This document shows positions 53,301-60,100 of a stretch of 64,000 nucleotides of DNA, one piece after another (position 1 is the stretch's first letter; each line of letters opens with the position of its first letter). The stretch covers positions 2,163,001 to 2,227,000 of the forward strand of contig JAQFVV010006305.1 in the NCBI GenBank assembly GCA_028023455.1, in the 5' to 3' direction. Below the pieces are notes generated by a model. The model was not told the DNA's origin and searched no databases. It saw nothing but the letters and a program-made list of their open reading frames with translations. This DNA comes from Epiperipatus broadwayi (taxonomy: Eukaryota; Onychophora; Udeonychophora; Euonychophora; Peripatidae). The position numbers and the translations under genes were made by a program.

Positions 53301-54872
53301 CAAATCTAAAAATAAACCACTGCAGAAAATAAAAAATCAGTTACAAACATTAAACAGTCAATAATAATAACAAAATATTCTTGAATAAAACAATAGGAAA
53401 AACAATCATCAATCATTTTCAACCATTAGCAATGCATTGCAGGATAAAGATTTTTAAAATAATCCAAGTGATGTGAAAAAGCTACGAAAATGATTTAATC
53501 TCATCCATTTATTTTACAAAAAACAACCATCAACTATTTTCGACCATTAGTAATCCATTGCAGGATTATGATCTCTTATTTAATCCATGTGATGGGAAGA
53601 AGTTATGAAAATAACTTTAATCTTGTCCATTTATTTTAAATAAGAAAAACTTTAAAGGTTTCTTACAAATTTTTGACATCTAGTTTAAGACTTCCTTCTA
53701 CTGTTATATCTTCTAGCAATTTAGACAAATCAGTTTTACTTCAATCTTTTAATTCTTTCAGTGATATCAATAATAACTAACTCCTCACACATATTTTGCT
53801 TTTAATGTTTACTTATTAATTCTATATGCTATATATCAAGGGTTATCAAACTTTTAGACATTGGGGGCGATTTTTTGGTGAAAGTGTACCTGAGGGCGAC
53901 TACGTTTTTTTTCAGGGTTTCGAACCGGAAACCAGAAAAAAAATGTTATTTTTGCCCAAACAAAAACTGGAACAAAAAAAAATAATGGTTTGAAGTCCTG
54001 TTTTATTTTTAAATCTCCTTGGGCATTATTTACTAGCTAGACGAAGTTTTAAAAAGTTCACAACTTCTTTATTTTAAAATCAGTTCATTAAAATCCTTGT
54101 TTCTCCAGGACACGTTATTTTCATTTCTCCTTAGGAAAATGGCAATTAAATATTTCTAAGAATTTTAGTTCTAGTATTACGCAAAAATAATTTAATTCTT
54201 TTTGACTTCTTCCAACCTGGGTTTATTTTTGAGATTGACAATAACAACAGGTGTTATTTTAAATTGAACTATTTTTAAACAAGAATAATTTTGAATTTTT
54301 ACTTTTTTTATTTTTTATATTCAAATCAGCTCCGAATTTAATTTGTCAATGTTCACATGTCAGCTTCTCAGTCGACTGCGGTCAACATCTTGGCCAACCC
54401 TGCTATATATGAATGAGCAATATCCTGTATAATACAAATAATCTATAAAACTAGTCTATACATCATTTAATGATTTATTTCAGCATACTCATACATTTAT
54501 ATATTGTTCATCATCATTATAAAGAGTCACTCATAAATGAGTACAATCAGTACCTACTGTCTATGTATATATGTAAAGCAAAAACAATTTAATTATTTTA
54601 TTAATAATAACTTTGCTATTCTTTTATCATTTCATAAATAGTATTTTGGCAAAAAATATAAATAAACAATAACAGTAAAAGTAGTAATAGTAATTTGAGT
54701 TTTAGATGTTCAAATCATTACTTACAGATGAGCTCCAGGTGCAGCATTATAGGATGGCACAAACTGTTTATTACCAGGAGGATCTTTCCAATTAGGTTTT
54801 TGCAACTTTACTTCATTACCACTATTTGATTTATATGTGCAAGCTCTTCTTAAAGTTACAGGATCTATTGGG
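14077..54872 (-). CDS. HMCES: HMCES/SRAP-domain abasic-site shield protein, 5'-partial, seven exons
   Basis: SRAP proteins crosslink covalently through Cys2 to abasic sites in single-stranded DNA and protect them at replication forks. Join on the minus strand: 54872-54726, 51125-50913, 38335-38161, 33886-33806, 29936-29871, 23671-23562, 14323-14077. All introns are GT/AG and phases match. The product is about 345 residues against 354 in human HMCES, so only about 10-12 N-terminal residues (the MCGR exon) are missing. Family landmarks occur in order: PSYN, QWGLVPQW, NCRSE, KRSFKVPLEKG, YFEW, QPYFIYFP, LLTMAAVFD, LHHRMP, AILDGEEA, WHPV, VNNSR. The active-site Asn/Arg (NCR), Glu (FEW) and His (HHRMP) are kept. 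The usual ADG before the Glu motif reads AYG. The C-terminus is basic with two Trp motifs (MMSWLDQK, FMDTWLTNK) like the vertebrate tail. It appears functional. Cys2 could not be checked. Confidence 0.93.
14453..15262. mobile_element. Fold-back retroposon, long copy (810 bp, about 255-bp arms)
   Basis: Left arm about 14490-14745 and right arm about 15005-15262 are inverted copies of each other. Between them a second element start (TAAACCACTAAACATCAC at about 14873) is followed by a short left arm. Flanks AAGCAATCAATT (14441-14452) and AAGCAATTATTT (15263-15274) match at 10 of 12. The right end TTTTGCCTGTTT is the fixed end of the family. It contains a minus-strand open frame (15074-15268) with no family resemblance. 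Lies in the last HMCES intron, 130 bp from the exon. Confidence 0.8.
15400..15740. repeat. Diverged direct duplication, period about 160 bp
   Basis: Two rough copies share TGGATT, then TTCTTGAAT/TTCCTGAAC and ATTTGATTATT in the same order about 160 bp apart. Divergence is high, so this is an old duplication of unknown nature. Confidence 0.4.
15845..15960 (-). mobile_element. tRNA-derived SINE, minus-strand copy
   Basis: Minus strand: A-box-like GATAGAGTAAATAGCTGAAG (15925-15906), then AAAGTCTGTGTTCAAATCC with a B-box-like TGTTCAAATCC (about 15888-15877). Same motifs and spacing as the plus copy directly adjoining and the copy at 31222-31340. Confidence 0.6.
15961..16100 (+). mobile_element. 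tRNA-derived SINE, plus-strand copy, head-to-head with its neighbour
   Basis: A-box-like GGATGAAGTGGTTAGCTGAAG (16024-16044) and B-box-like GTGTCCAAATCCC (16061-16073). A leader of about 60 bp (TTTATCTTTTTCACATAAGTG) precedes the A box and is shared by all three copies. With 15845-15960 it forms an inverted pair of about 110-bp arms. Confidence 0.62.
16100..16490 (+). repeat. Tandem partial copies of a T-rich module ending in a purine tract
   Basis: Repeated motif TTTTCATTGACAGATCTTTT, then TTTTGGCAA, a T-rich stretch and a GA-rich tract (AAAGAGGGGAAGGGGGA at 16194; AGAGGGGGAGG at 16351). Further copies lie at 27600-27790 (+) and 28830-29010 (-). Confidence 0.6.
17340..17815. mobile_element. 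MITE-like element with imperfect terminal inverted repeats of about 50 bp
   Basis: Left 17345-17393 and right 17757-17808 are inverted. They share GCATTTAAATCCT exactly and AATCA(G)TGAT with gaps. About 470 bp, no coding. Target duplication not resolved. Confidence 0.55.
17927..18324. mobile_element. Non-autonomous hAT element, 398 bp, perfect 8-bp TSD
   Basis: Termini CAGGGGTCCCCAACC and GGTTGGGGACTCCTG are inverted repeats. It is flanked by AATTAAAG at 17919-17926 and 18325-18332. Internal TGGTGCCC motifs are repeated near both ends. Sits in the last HMCES intron. Confidence 0.93.
18340..20000. other. No recognisable feature
   Basis: AT-rich intronic sequence of HMCES with A and T runs (19780-19800, 19843-19855). 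No family resemblance found in any frame. Confidence 0.5.
20015..20220 (+). mobile_element. Possible tRNA-derived SINE
   Basis: A-box-like TTAGCACATATGCC and B-box-like GAGATTTGAGTC about 35 bp later. Downstream is a segment ending in TGTATATCTAGCTATTA, shared with the copy at 36598-36735 (GAGTATCTAGCTATTA). Confidence 0.5.
20400..22880 (-). mobile_element. Decayed LINE C, minus-strand copy, endonuclease plus RT
   Basis: Minus strand, 5' to 3': endonuclease LLGVFNAHIGTDYRLW, GNNSVGAANSNGLLLLNLC and LIDYIIVRNQ (about 22750-22490); linker at 22417-22226; RT from 21917 with GKAASPDKI, NCNKYHGISLLLSTAAKELSR (continuing ILLDRLL) and PETHCRFRKSRSTIDMIF (21650-21465), FIAFIDLVNEFDSV (about 21415); then C-terminal pieces LLDWTCKMNE and YDKLEPVFHGKG (20670-20580). 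Same family as 9950-12080. Broken by stops; the longest intact frame is 166 codons (21417-21917). Confidence 0.87.
22885..23560. other. No recognisable feature
   Basis: AT-rich intron next to the WHPV exon of HMCES, with a short (TA)n at 23388-23400. Confidence 0.5.
23562..23671 (-). CDS. HMCES: HMCES exon (WHPV / VNNSR)
   Basis: Acceptor TTGTTTAG, donor GTAAGT, 110 nt. It encodes AVELIHPIQELQWHPVTQ, NVNNSRYKSDD and CIIPIIV, the last conserved SRAP strand, and leaves a split codon. Confidence 0.92.
23680..27540. other. No recognisable feature; GATGAT-rich patch
   Basis: HMCES intron. 26330-26500 is enriched in GATGAT/ATGATGA units; possibly a remnant of a LINE or SINE tail. The open frames at 24709-24918 and 25728-25928 are AT-rich chance frames. 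Confidence 0.45.
27600..27860 (+). repeat. T-rich/purine-tract module, left arm of a spaced inverted repeat
   Basis: Contains TTTTCATTGACAGATCTTTT, TTGGCAAACTTTTGTTTG, and a GGGAATGGGAGAGAGGAGGG tract. The reverse copy is at 28830-29090. The 27608-27841 open frame is a by-product. Confidence 0.65.
28123..28289. mobile_element. Fold-back retroposon, short copy (167 bp)
   Basis: Two 49-bp arms (about 28121-28169 and 28208-28256) pair with two mismatches around a 38-nt loop. A 14-bp direct repeat CATGTGCATGGATA flanks it at 28109-28122 and 28290-28303. Part of that repeat (CATGTG) could belong to the element end. Lies in the HMCES intron between the AILDGEEA and WHPV exons. Confidence 0.82.
28830..29090 (-). 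repeat. T-rich/purine-tract module, right arm of a spaced inverted repeat
   Basis: Reverse complement of 27600-27860, about 1 kb away. Shares the pyrimidine tract (CCCCCTCCCCCAATCTCTCT at 28849), TTTGCAAAAAAACAGAAGA and the GATTTCTTTG segment on the opposite strand. Confidence 0.6.
29871..29936 (-). CDS. HMCES: HMCES exon (AILDGEEA)
   Basis: A 22-codon exon, AILDGEEAIQNWLDYKNV and PLKK, with acceptor TTTTCAG and donor GTAAT. It follows HHRMP exactly as in the family (RMPAIL). Confidence 0.92.
29940..31200. other. No recognisable feature
   Basis: AT-rich HMCES intron. The frame at 30569-30760 has no recognisable motif and lacks neighbours that would support a gene. Confidence 0.5.
31222..31430 (+). 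mobile_element. tRNA-derived SINE, third copy with partial T-rich module
   Basis: Shares the leader (TTTATCTTTTCGACATA), A-box-like GAGATAGAGTGGAAAGTGATG and AAAGTCTGTGCTCATATACCC with 15845-16100. It is followed by a T-rich stretch and a C/T tract (31417-31428), as after the copy at 15961. Confidence 0.55.
32150..33015 (-). mobile_element. Penelope-like element fragment, end of RT and GIY-YIG endonuclease region
   Basis: Minus strand, 212-codon open frame at 32922-32284, preceded by RSLLDRTKRLSDASHFH (about 33000-32950). Segments match the C-terminus of Penelope-like proteins: FYIMVLIIGLL-type RT end, IKRVTDKIDNVLKK, NIHTIYTTLKKI, a decayed endonuclease (VYIYTLGRPICRINIRKEGY; the GIY-YIG core is not intact), SAIYSHIKLTNHDINF, QRLLREAIEIFKKPRS. 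Lies in the HMCES intron between HHRMP and AILDGEEA exons. The RT proper is missing. Confidence 0.78.
33035..33405 (+). mobile_element. Inverted second copy of the Penelope-like 3' region
   Basis: Plus strand encodes LAKIEQCDQRLLKEAIEIF and KRPKSVNEK, then TSQLIEFKNEEK. This repeats 32150-32520 of the minus-strand copy, and the homology continues through the 3' non-coding part (GTACTTGTTATTGTACTGAAA). Inverted terminal copies are typical of Penelope-like elements. Confidence 0.78.
33806..33886 (-). CDS. HMCES: HMCES exon (HHRMP active-site His)
   Basis: An exact 27-codon exon, QEEPLYSFSIITVNSSS... LHHRMP, with acceptor TTTATAG and donor GTAAG. HHRMP carries the active-site His of SRAP proteins. 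Confidence 0.92.
34331..34365. repeat. Perfect AT palindrome, 17-bp arms, 1-nt centre
   Basis: ATTATAATATTCATATA, then T, then its exact reverse complement. It can form a cruciform. In DNA this AT-rich it may be chance or a MITE relic. Confidence 0.85.
35307..35553. mobile_element. Fold-back retroposon, 247 bp, 14-bp TSD
   Basis: Long arms starting AAACAGAGCAAAACTCTCCA and the inverse ending at GAGAGTTTTGCTCTGTTT flank a 60-80-nt centre. A single-stranded 5' segment (TAAGCATCACATGATCAC) precedes the left arm. Flanks AAAGAGAACTCAAT (35293-35306) and AAAGAGAATTCAAT (35554-35567) differ at one base. Confidence 0.88.
36598..36740 (+). mobile_element. Possible tRNA-derived SINE with trinucleotide tail
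   Basis: A-box-like GGCATAGTGATTAATATATC (36600) and B-box-like TTGTTTCAAGTC (36660), a segment with GAGTATCTAGCTATTA, and a tail TTATTATTGTTGTT. The 3' segment is shared with 20015-20220. Confidence 0.55.
36745..38155. other. HMCES intron, unidentified moderately complex sequence
   Basis: 37290-38060 is less AT-biased than its surroundings and may be an old repeat. The frames at 37349-37531 and 37873-38055 match no family I recognise. Confidence 0.4.
38161..38335 (-). CDS. HMCES: HMCES exon (FEW / QPYFIYFP segment)
   Basis: Acceptor ATTTTAG, donor GGGGTAATT, 175 nt. The first base completes the Gly codon of AYG, followed by YFEW with the conserved Glu, then KKQPYFIYFPQE and RLLTMAAVFDVCKLNG. 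The acceptor lies only 142 bp from the 5' LTR of a Ty3/gypsy element inserted in the preceding intron. Confidence 0.94.
38478..39157 (+). mobile_element. 5' LTR of Ty3/gypsy element A
   Basis: Begins TGTCTGTATGCATA and aligns through its length with 43876-44563, e.g. shared TTCCCCAC, ACTAATTAGCATATATA, GTCAGTTTAAG, CAAGTCAATGGAAC, ATCAGCATAGGTAAATAAAC. The right border is uncertain by some bases. Confidence 0.8.
41806..42506 (+). mobile_element. Solo LTR of a different family, 701 bp, nested in gypsy A
   Basis: Starts TGTAGTG, ends TACTTCA, with exact 5-bp target duplications GTTTC at 41801-41805 and 42507-42511. It lies between the RNase H and integrase regions. It has TATAAAA at 41818-41824, immediately followed by AAAATGGCGG (YY1-like), and a 19-20-bp tandem array. 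It is much less AT-rich than its host. The minus-strand frame at 41908-42375 comes from the array and is not a gene. Confidence 0.93.
42213..42375 (+). repeat. Tandem array, 19-20-bp units, 7-8 copies
   Basis: Units approximate GCATTAGTTGCAGAGTAGAA with variation. They lie within the downstream half of the solo LTR. Confidence 0.9.
43876..44563 (+). mobile_element. 3' LTR of Ty3/gypsy element A
   Basis: Homologous to 38478-39157 with many substitutions and an extra CCTGTGTGGGAAGATAAG-like segment near 44316-44345. Begins TGTCTGCATGCATA. Confidence 0.8.
44570..46600. other. No recognisable feature
   Basis: AT-rich HMCES intron with A and T runs and a short (TA)n at 45779-45792. The 45651-45887 frame is low-complexity. 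Confidence 0.5.
46617..46657. repeat. Perfect 19-bp hairpin with a 3-nt loop
   Basis: AATGGATCACTCTAATCTT, loop CTA, then AAGATTAGAGTGATCCATT. A weaker outer pairing continues to about 46595 and 46682, suggesting a small palindromic MITE. A T-run precedes it. Confidence 0.9.
46769..47353 (+). mobile_element. 5' LTR of Ty3/gypsy element B
   Basis: Aligns with 49837-50448 from TATTATATTT (mutated from TGTTAGATTT) to CCTATACACATCA. Shared motifs include CACTCTAGAAATAATTAATA, AACATTATAAA and CTTTCTTTGTGTATTATTTC. Confidence 0.82.
49837..50448 (+). mobile_element. 3' LTR of Ty3/gypsy element B
   Basis: Begins TGTTAGATTTGAATAAAACT and ends CCTATGCACATCA; aligned copy of 46769-47353. Target duplication not recognisable. 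Confidence 0.82.
50515..50650 (-). mobile_element. Possible tRNA-derived SINE (Lys-like)
   Basis: Minus strand: GGTACAGTACTAAAATGGCA with an A-box-like GGCAGATTCTAGAGC, later TTTCATTTGAATTCCC as a B-box-like segment. The arrangement resembles tRNA-Lys SINEs. One copy only, so weak. Confidence 0.35.
50913..51125 (-). CDS. HMCES: HMCES exon (WGLVP / NCRSE segment)
   Basis: Acceptor CATTTAG, donor GGGTAAAT. Its 213 nt encode PVLLSGDY through QPMQWGLVPQWYRG, NMNNCRSES and RSFKVPLEKGQRCVAVAYG. This is the most conserved SRAP block and holds the DNA-contacting Asn/Arg. The terminal AYG replaces the usual ADG. Confidence 0.94.
51300..51980. other. Unidentified repeat debris with GC-rich patches
   Basis: GC-rich patches (CAGGGCCCCACACG at 51361, TTTCCCGGGGGACCCACTTC at 51899, GTGCCGGGGGCTTC at 51926) stand out in an AT-rich intron. 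Repeat family not identified. The 51841-52026 frame is a by-product. Confidence 0.4.
52100..52830 (-). mobile_element. LINE D fragment, RT only
   Basis: Minus strand: KDVYICLIDLERGFDKVNW then VILLDILKRNGI (52826-52730), then FLLNIYLDE (about 52600) and DFMAVLLVCGSELNRILNKI (about 52500-52430). These match RT motifs around the first catalytic Asp, the RQGC-LFN block and the position after YADD, with frameshifts. A different family from LINE C. Confidence 0.65.
53395..53640. repeat. Two tandem copies, period 121 bp
   Basis: Copies share ACCATTAG.AAT.CATTGCAGGAT, AATCCA.GTGATG and ATTTAATCTCATCCATTTATTTTA-type segments 121 bp apart. Possibly a LINE terminal sequence or a start of satellite growth. 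Confidence 0.7.
53837..54402. mobile_element. Non-autonomous hAT element, 566 bp, perfect 8-bp TSD
   Basis: Termini CAAGGGTTATCAAAC and GGCCAACCCTG are hAT-type inverted repeats. The target duplication CTATATAT is at 53829-53836 and 54403-54410. Lies in the HMCES intron just before the PSYN exon. Confidence 0.88.
54726..54872 (-). CDS. HMCES: HMCES exon (second coding exon, PSYN segment)
   Basis: Acceptor ATTTTAG, then one base completing a codon split with the missing first exon. It encodes PIDPVTLRRACTYK... to VPSYNAAPGAH and ends two bases into a codon at donor GTAAG. It matches the N-terminal SRAP segment with the Asn-containing SYN motif. Confidence 0.9.
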
Positions 54873-54879
54873 CTAAAAT

Positions 54880-57780
54880 ATTATAACAAATGCAAAAAAT
54901 AATGTTTTATTTCCATAGCCAAGCAGCAAATTTATATCAAAATATTTAAAAAATTATATATTAATAAGTATGCGATATTAAAATAATTTATTCACATTTA
55001 CATATCAAGAAAATTAATATTTAATTATTAAAAAAAGCAGTATTAAATATTTAAAGTATAACTTTTTCATAACAAATATTATCATCATTAATCATGCAAA
55101 GAAAATGAATATGGCCACTTTAACTCCAGAAAAAAAAAAGGTAAACAAAGAAAAAAAAATATTTAAATTTTTTATTCATACTTGTTGATAGGAAAGTCAG
55201 CTTTGTATGTATTTAAAGAATGGAAATATAAGTACTCAAATAATTTCATTAATCACTGTTAATGAGCAGAGATGATCAATGATTTGGAGACTAATAGTAA
55301 CTAAATCCTATAATTAACATAGATAACTAAAGACAATAAGATCAAACAAAAAAAAAAAAATGGAAAGAATGTGTAAATCTGTATCTCAAGATTAATTGGT
55401 TTAAATACATTATTTCCAATTTTATCAAATGAATTCTATTCTTTTTCTTTTATTCTTGTACTTTGTAAAAGAGTATTGGACTCTTATTATCACATTCTTA
55501 TTTAATAAAATTTTCCAAGTGAGAGATTAATGACAATTATTCAGTGCAGTTGAAATATTTTGCAATCATAAAAATTAAGCATAGAATGAAATACATATCA
55601 TAAATCTAGGATAGAAAATAGATTTGAAGCAATAAAATAACATAGCAATTTAATACAGCATAGATGGTTTATATATATAAATGTAATGATTATGATAAAA
55701 CAAAATATAATATAAATCAATCAAATACAAGAATTTTAAAAAATGTCAAAATTAATGTAAATGGATTAATAAAGAATTTACAAAAATATAAATAAAATGA
55801 AACAAAGCAACAAAAGGTCACTGAAAAATAAAGACTAATAATTTTTTTTTTTTTTACAAATCTAAGATTAATGTTGATTTTCCAATATAATAGAAACATT
55901 TGATAATAATAAAAAAAGAAAAAGAAAAAGAGAGAAACAAAATGTAAAAAATAAAATTCATTTAATAAAAGTATCAAATATAATGAATAAGTTAGTATAT
56001 TAGCTTGCCATGTTCATGAGCTGGGGTTTGAATCTGACCAATAAGATTAGGATTTTTTTTACATAAATGTTCTGTGGATATGAAAGATATGTTATCTATA
56101 ATCCAGTAAGCACTACCTTCCCTTTTACTTCATTTACTTACTTTTTAGAAAATTCCAGTACAAATCATTATTCTGTCTCACTGAATGATTTGCATTTATC
56201 ATTAATTCATATATGATCATACATATCTTTTTAAATATGTAAAATGCACTAATAACATCTTAAATACTTAGAATAGTATTTTCCTTCCTATTAATATTAT
56301 TCAATATTTAAAAAAATCAATTTCTTTTGCATTTATTTTTTACAATTTACAATGTTTAAATTTTATTAATCTGACATTTAAATTATCTATTAATCTTCAA
56401 AGATCTAAGCAAACAAATATACAGTTATTAAAAAGAGTTGTTTTTTTTTACAAATATAAAAAAAATTGATGTAATTATAAAATATATAACATATATGAAT
56501 ATGTAATTTATAAATACCATATTTTCTTGTTTAGATTTTTGAAAAATTGTAGACCAATCAAACTAACAAATAAATTTAAAAAATTTGAAACACTGCAAAA
56601 AATAAGTGAAAATGAGTTGATGTATCAGATATCACAACATAATATCTTTACTTTCACTTCTTAAACTATTTCCAAATTTGCATTTTATATTACAATCATA
56701 ATATTAATAAAATAACTCCTATCATAGTATTCCATATATTTACAGGTTTATTTTATTAAATTTTAAATGTTTTCATTTTGCCAAATTTTCCTTGATCAAC
56801 ATGATCATCCAATCATAAGCAAATAAATAAACTAAGATTTTAAATGCTTAAATTTGTTATTTTCTATTTGTATTGTTAAATTATTAAACATTTAAACACA
56901 AATTTCAGTCATAAATTATTAACGCATAATTATAATAACTTTTTTTACCATTATTAATTTGATAATTTTTTTTTATAGTAATATCTTAATTTTATGCTAT
57001 GAATCAAAATTCATCTATTAATATATTCAAAAATTATTTAAACAATTTGATGTTACCTCTTATATTATCTTCCTTTCATTATTTATCAATGTATATATTT
57101 AAAATATCTATTTGTCTCCATATTGAATGAAAACTAAAATAAAGCGCATATTCTAATACATTTCCCAAATTATGTTCTGTGGGGTGTTCTGAAGAAAGTC
57201 AATAAGTATTCTAAGAAAATATAAGCCTTGTATAATTTTAAATGCTGGACCACATGTTAAAACACACTCATAATAGCAGGATAATCTGTATGTGCCCAAT
57301 GTTGTGATATCAACAGTTGTTTAGCAATCTGCCAATGTAAATAGATGTAAGCTTTACCAGCTGAACAGATGTTATTCATGACAATACTTGTTTATTAAAC
57401 ACGTCATTGTATTATTTTGCTTAAATATGTAAATATTATTATTATAAGCCTTTATTAGCACTTTTGACAGTGTTATTATAATAATTATAATCGACTCATG
57501 TAAATTTTGTGATTTTTCTTTTATAATAATTATAAATTATTTCTTACTGTAATTATATTAAATATTTATTTCAATTATTTTACATTTGATTTTATATATT
57601 ATAATCATTTATTTCACAATCTTTAATTTTTGTTACTAAACCTATCAAATCATTTTCATTACAATTGCTTTTACGTTATTGATACTTTTTAGTATTTTTC
57701 TTCCATATTTACTTTTGTGTATTGCACTCTTTTTTATAACACAATTTTTTTTATTTCTATTATAAGTTCTGATTAATATT
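54880..57780. other. HMCES first intron, mostly featureless
   Basis: AT-rich with A and T runs. No MCGR-type first exon found: no ATG-TGY-GG codon string on the minus strand between here and 64000. Confidence 0.5.
56000..56130 (+). mobile_element. Possible tRNA-derived SINE
   Basis: TTAGTATATTAGCTTGCC (A-box-like) and GGGTTTGAATCTGACC (B-box-like) with tRNA-like spacing of about 32 bp. Confidence 0.5.
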
Positions 57781-57839
57781 AAAATTTAAATATTACTCAA
57801 AAATTACCCAAGGATTCTGGCTTAAAGACAAGAACTTTA

Positions 57840-59610
57840 AAACATGGAGGGACAATTATTTCTTTTGACACATCTATGACAGGAGAAAAAGCAGTGGTTT
57901 CTTCAAAATTTAATATTAAAATGCAGTGTCATTTAAAAGAAAATATGATGAAAGTTATTTAAATTGGAGATACACATGTATTGGCAATACACATGGTCCT
58001 GATGCACTATGTGTTTTATGTAATAAAATACTAAGAAACAGCTCAGTGTCTCCAGCTAAACTTTTTAGGTATTTAAAAATGAACATGTTGATTATGAAGA
58101 AAAGACACATTTTTTTAAGAGACAGAAAAAAAAAAAAAAATCTAAACATCAAATGATTACAATTGCTAAAACTGAAAACAAAAGTAAAACAGAAGCATCT
58201 TTTCACATGAGTTATCACATTGCACTTAATGGAAAAGTTCAAACAATTAAAGCAGTGCTCATTAAGACTTGTATAAAAGACAGTCATGTTAAACAAAGAG
58301 TCTGCAAAAAAATAAATAAAAAATAGATACATTATAATTATCATATAACATTATTTTATATTGCATCAAAGATCTTTCTGCCAACATAGAGAACAAGGTA
58401 AATTACTGATTTAGATTTTGCAGTGAATACGTATTGAAAATGGATGTCTGCAGATATCAGAGGGTTCTCTGTATTACTGGTGTTTGCTTCCGTATTTGAT
58501 AATAGTATTGAATAAGATTTATTAATGTGTAAATATCTACAAGAAAGTTATCAGAAAAGATATATTCAACTGCATTAATGATCTCATTACAAAACAGAAA
58601 ATGATTAGGAGAAATGCATTCATTTTGTATAGATGATCTTCAAGTGAGGTTAGTAAAAATGAAGAGGGATATTATATGTATTTTGCAAGTAGCTACAAAA
58701 GCCATAAAAACACATTTGAGTTTTGCATAGGCAAGCACTAGTAACAACATTTTTTGGACCATACTTAAAAACTATTTTGAATAAACTTGTAAAAATCACC
58801 AACTATGCAAAATATTGACTTCAGTCCAGATTATTTAAAATTTAATGTGATGAAATGGGTAGTGAGCATATTGCATTTTTTATTACATACTGAAATGAAA
58901 TGGTAATGAGAAAAAAATACTATCTAGGTATTCTGAATTTTATAGTGGGTTATTGATTTTTTGGACAAAATTTAATTGAATTTTTAACAAATCCTTCATA
59001 ATTGATAAGTTTTGAGTTTTTGCAGATATTTTTACCAAATGAAATGAAATTAACTTATATTATAAGAAAGAAATATTACAATTTTTAATGAAAGAGATAA
59101 AATTGTGTCTTTTGAAAAGAAGTTATAATTCTGGATTTCCACAAATTGAACAGAATAATTTTGATAGTTTCCTCATCTTACATAAATTTTTAGCTAAAAT
59201 AAATTCTAAAATAAAGTTTTCAACATAATTTTAGAACATTAGCATGATTTACATCAATCCCTTTTCTATATTTACTAAAGTCCAGTGAAGTTCATTCCTT
59301 GGTTTGAAATATGTCGAGTGAATCATTGGCTTCAGTGCAAATGATTACATAAATCCAATTGATTTAATTAATGATTCTAATTTAAAACAAAAATACAAGG
59401 AACTGCCATTAAATGATTTCTGGACAAATTTATTCAGAATAGTACCATAATGTATCAAAGTTAGCTATTTGTTTTTGGCTTCCTTTTATAGTAATATATT
59501 TATGTGAGGCAGAATTTTCATATTATGCTGCAACCAAATCAAAGTAAAAAAACAGACTAATGGATATGAGAATTCCACTTTTTAAAGACCAAAAACACTG
59601 AAGTTTTTAA
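57840..59610 (+). pseudogene. Decayed hAT transposase (SCAND3/ZBED-like)
   Basis: Starts with a BED-type zinc-finger region at 57926: KRKYDESYLNWRYTCIGN, CVLCNKILRNSSVSPAKLFR and YL. After frame breaks come FLLHTEMKW (about 58880; family LLFHTEVRW), a segment ending near NERDKIVSFEKKL (59090), and the hAT dimerisation end at 59430-59600, with IYVRQNFHIMLQPNQ in one frame and CEAEFSYYAATKSK with MRIPLFKDQKHTEVFKKV in another. Domain order and length fit a full transposase. Terminal repeats were not found. Multiple stops make it inactive. It could in principle have mobilised the hAT MITEs in this window, but its own ends are needed to test that. Confidence 0.82.
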
Positions 59611-59831
59611 GAAAGTAATTTTATTATATATACATTTGTTTATTTTACTATTTTCAAGTTTTTTGTTTTATATAATTAAAATTTGAGAACAAATGTCTGT
59701 TTTCATTTCCTAATTCTTATATTTATTCTAATAAGAAAATCATAAAATTATTTAACTGAAACTAATTTCCAAAAAGTGAAATACTTTATTATATTCTCAA
59801 AGATCAAACTGACTATAAAGAATATCTCAAT

Positions 59832-60100
59832 CCAGTGTTACGCATGGCTACCAGCACTACCAAGTGGGCAGTGGTGCTGGCAGCTAGTTGGCATAAGGTT
59901 CCTGTGCGCATGCATGGTGAACAGTGTCACCTAGCGGTTGGGAACTTGCATCACTGCTTTTTACCCCCTACTCGGAATACTTCTGTGGTTGACACAGAAA
60001 CAGCGCCTCACGCAGCCACATGGGGCTTAAGTTACAACTACCTCTGGGTTTAAATAAACTGAATTATTTTCATAAAAAGAATGAATAAACAATTTTCATT
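59832..60100 (+). mobile_element. GC-rich island, possible solo LTR
   Basis: About 220 bp near 50% GC in AT-rich surroundings, beginning TGTTACGCATGG after CCAG, with AATAAAC at 60052 near its end. An internal hairpin pairs CCAGCACTACC with GTGGTGCTGG. LTR-like start and polyadenylation hexamer, but no clear CA end or target duplication. The 59835-60053 frame is probably incidental. Confidence 0.35.

Noticed and set aside
55717-55977. Phe/Tyr-rich 86-codon minus frame (and similar ones at 23364, 24709, 45651)
   Set aside because: Low-complexity translation of A/T-rich sequence; no motif, no neighbour support.
58134-58160. Frameshift at an A run in the hAT transposase, considered as programmed frameshifting
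   Set aside because: Many other stops and shifts follow, so it is ordinary decay.
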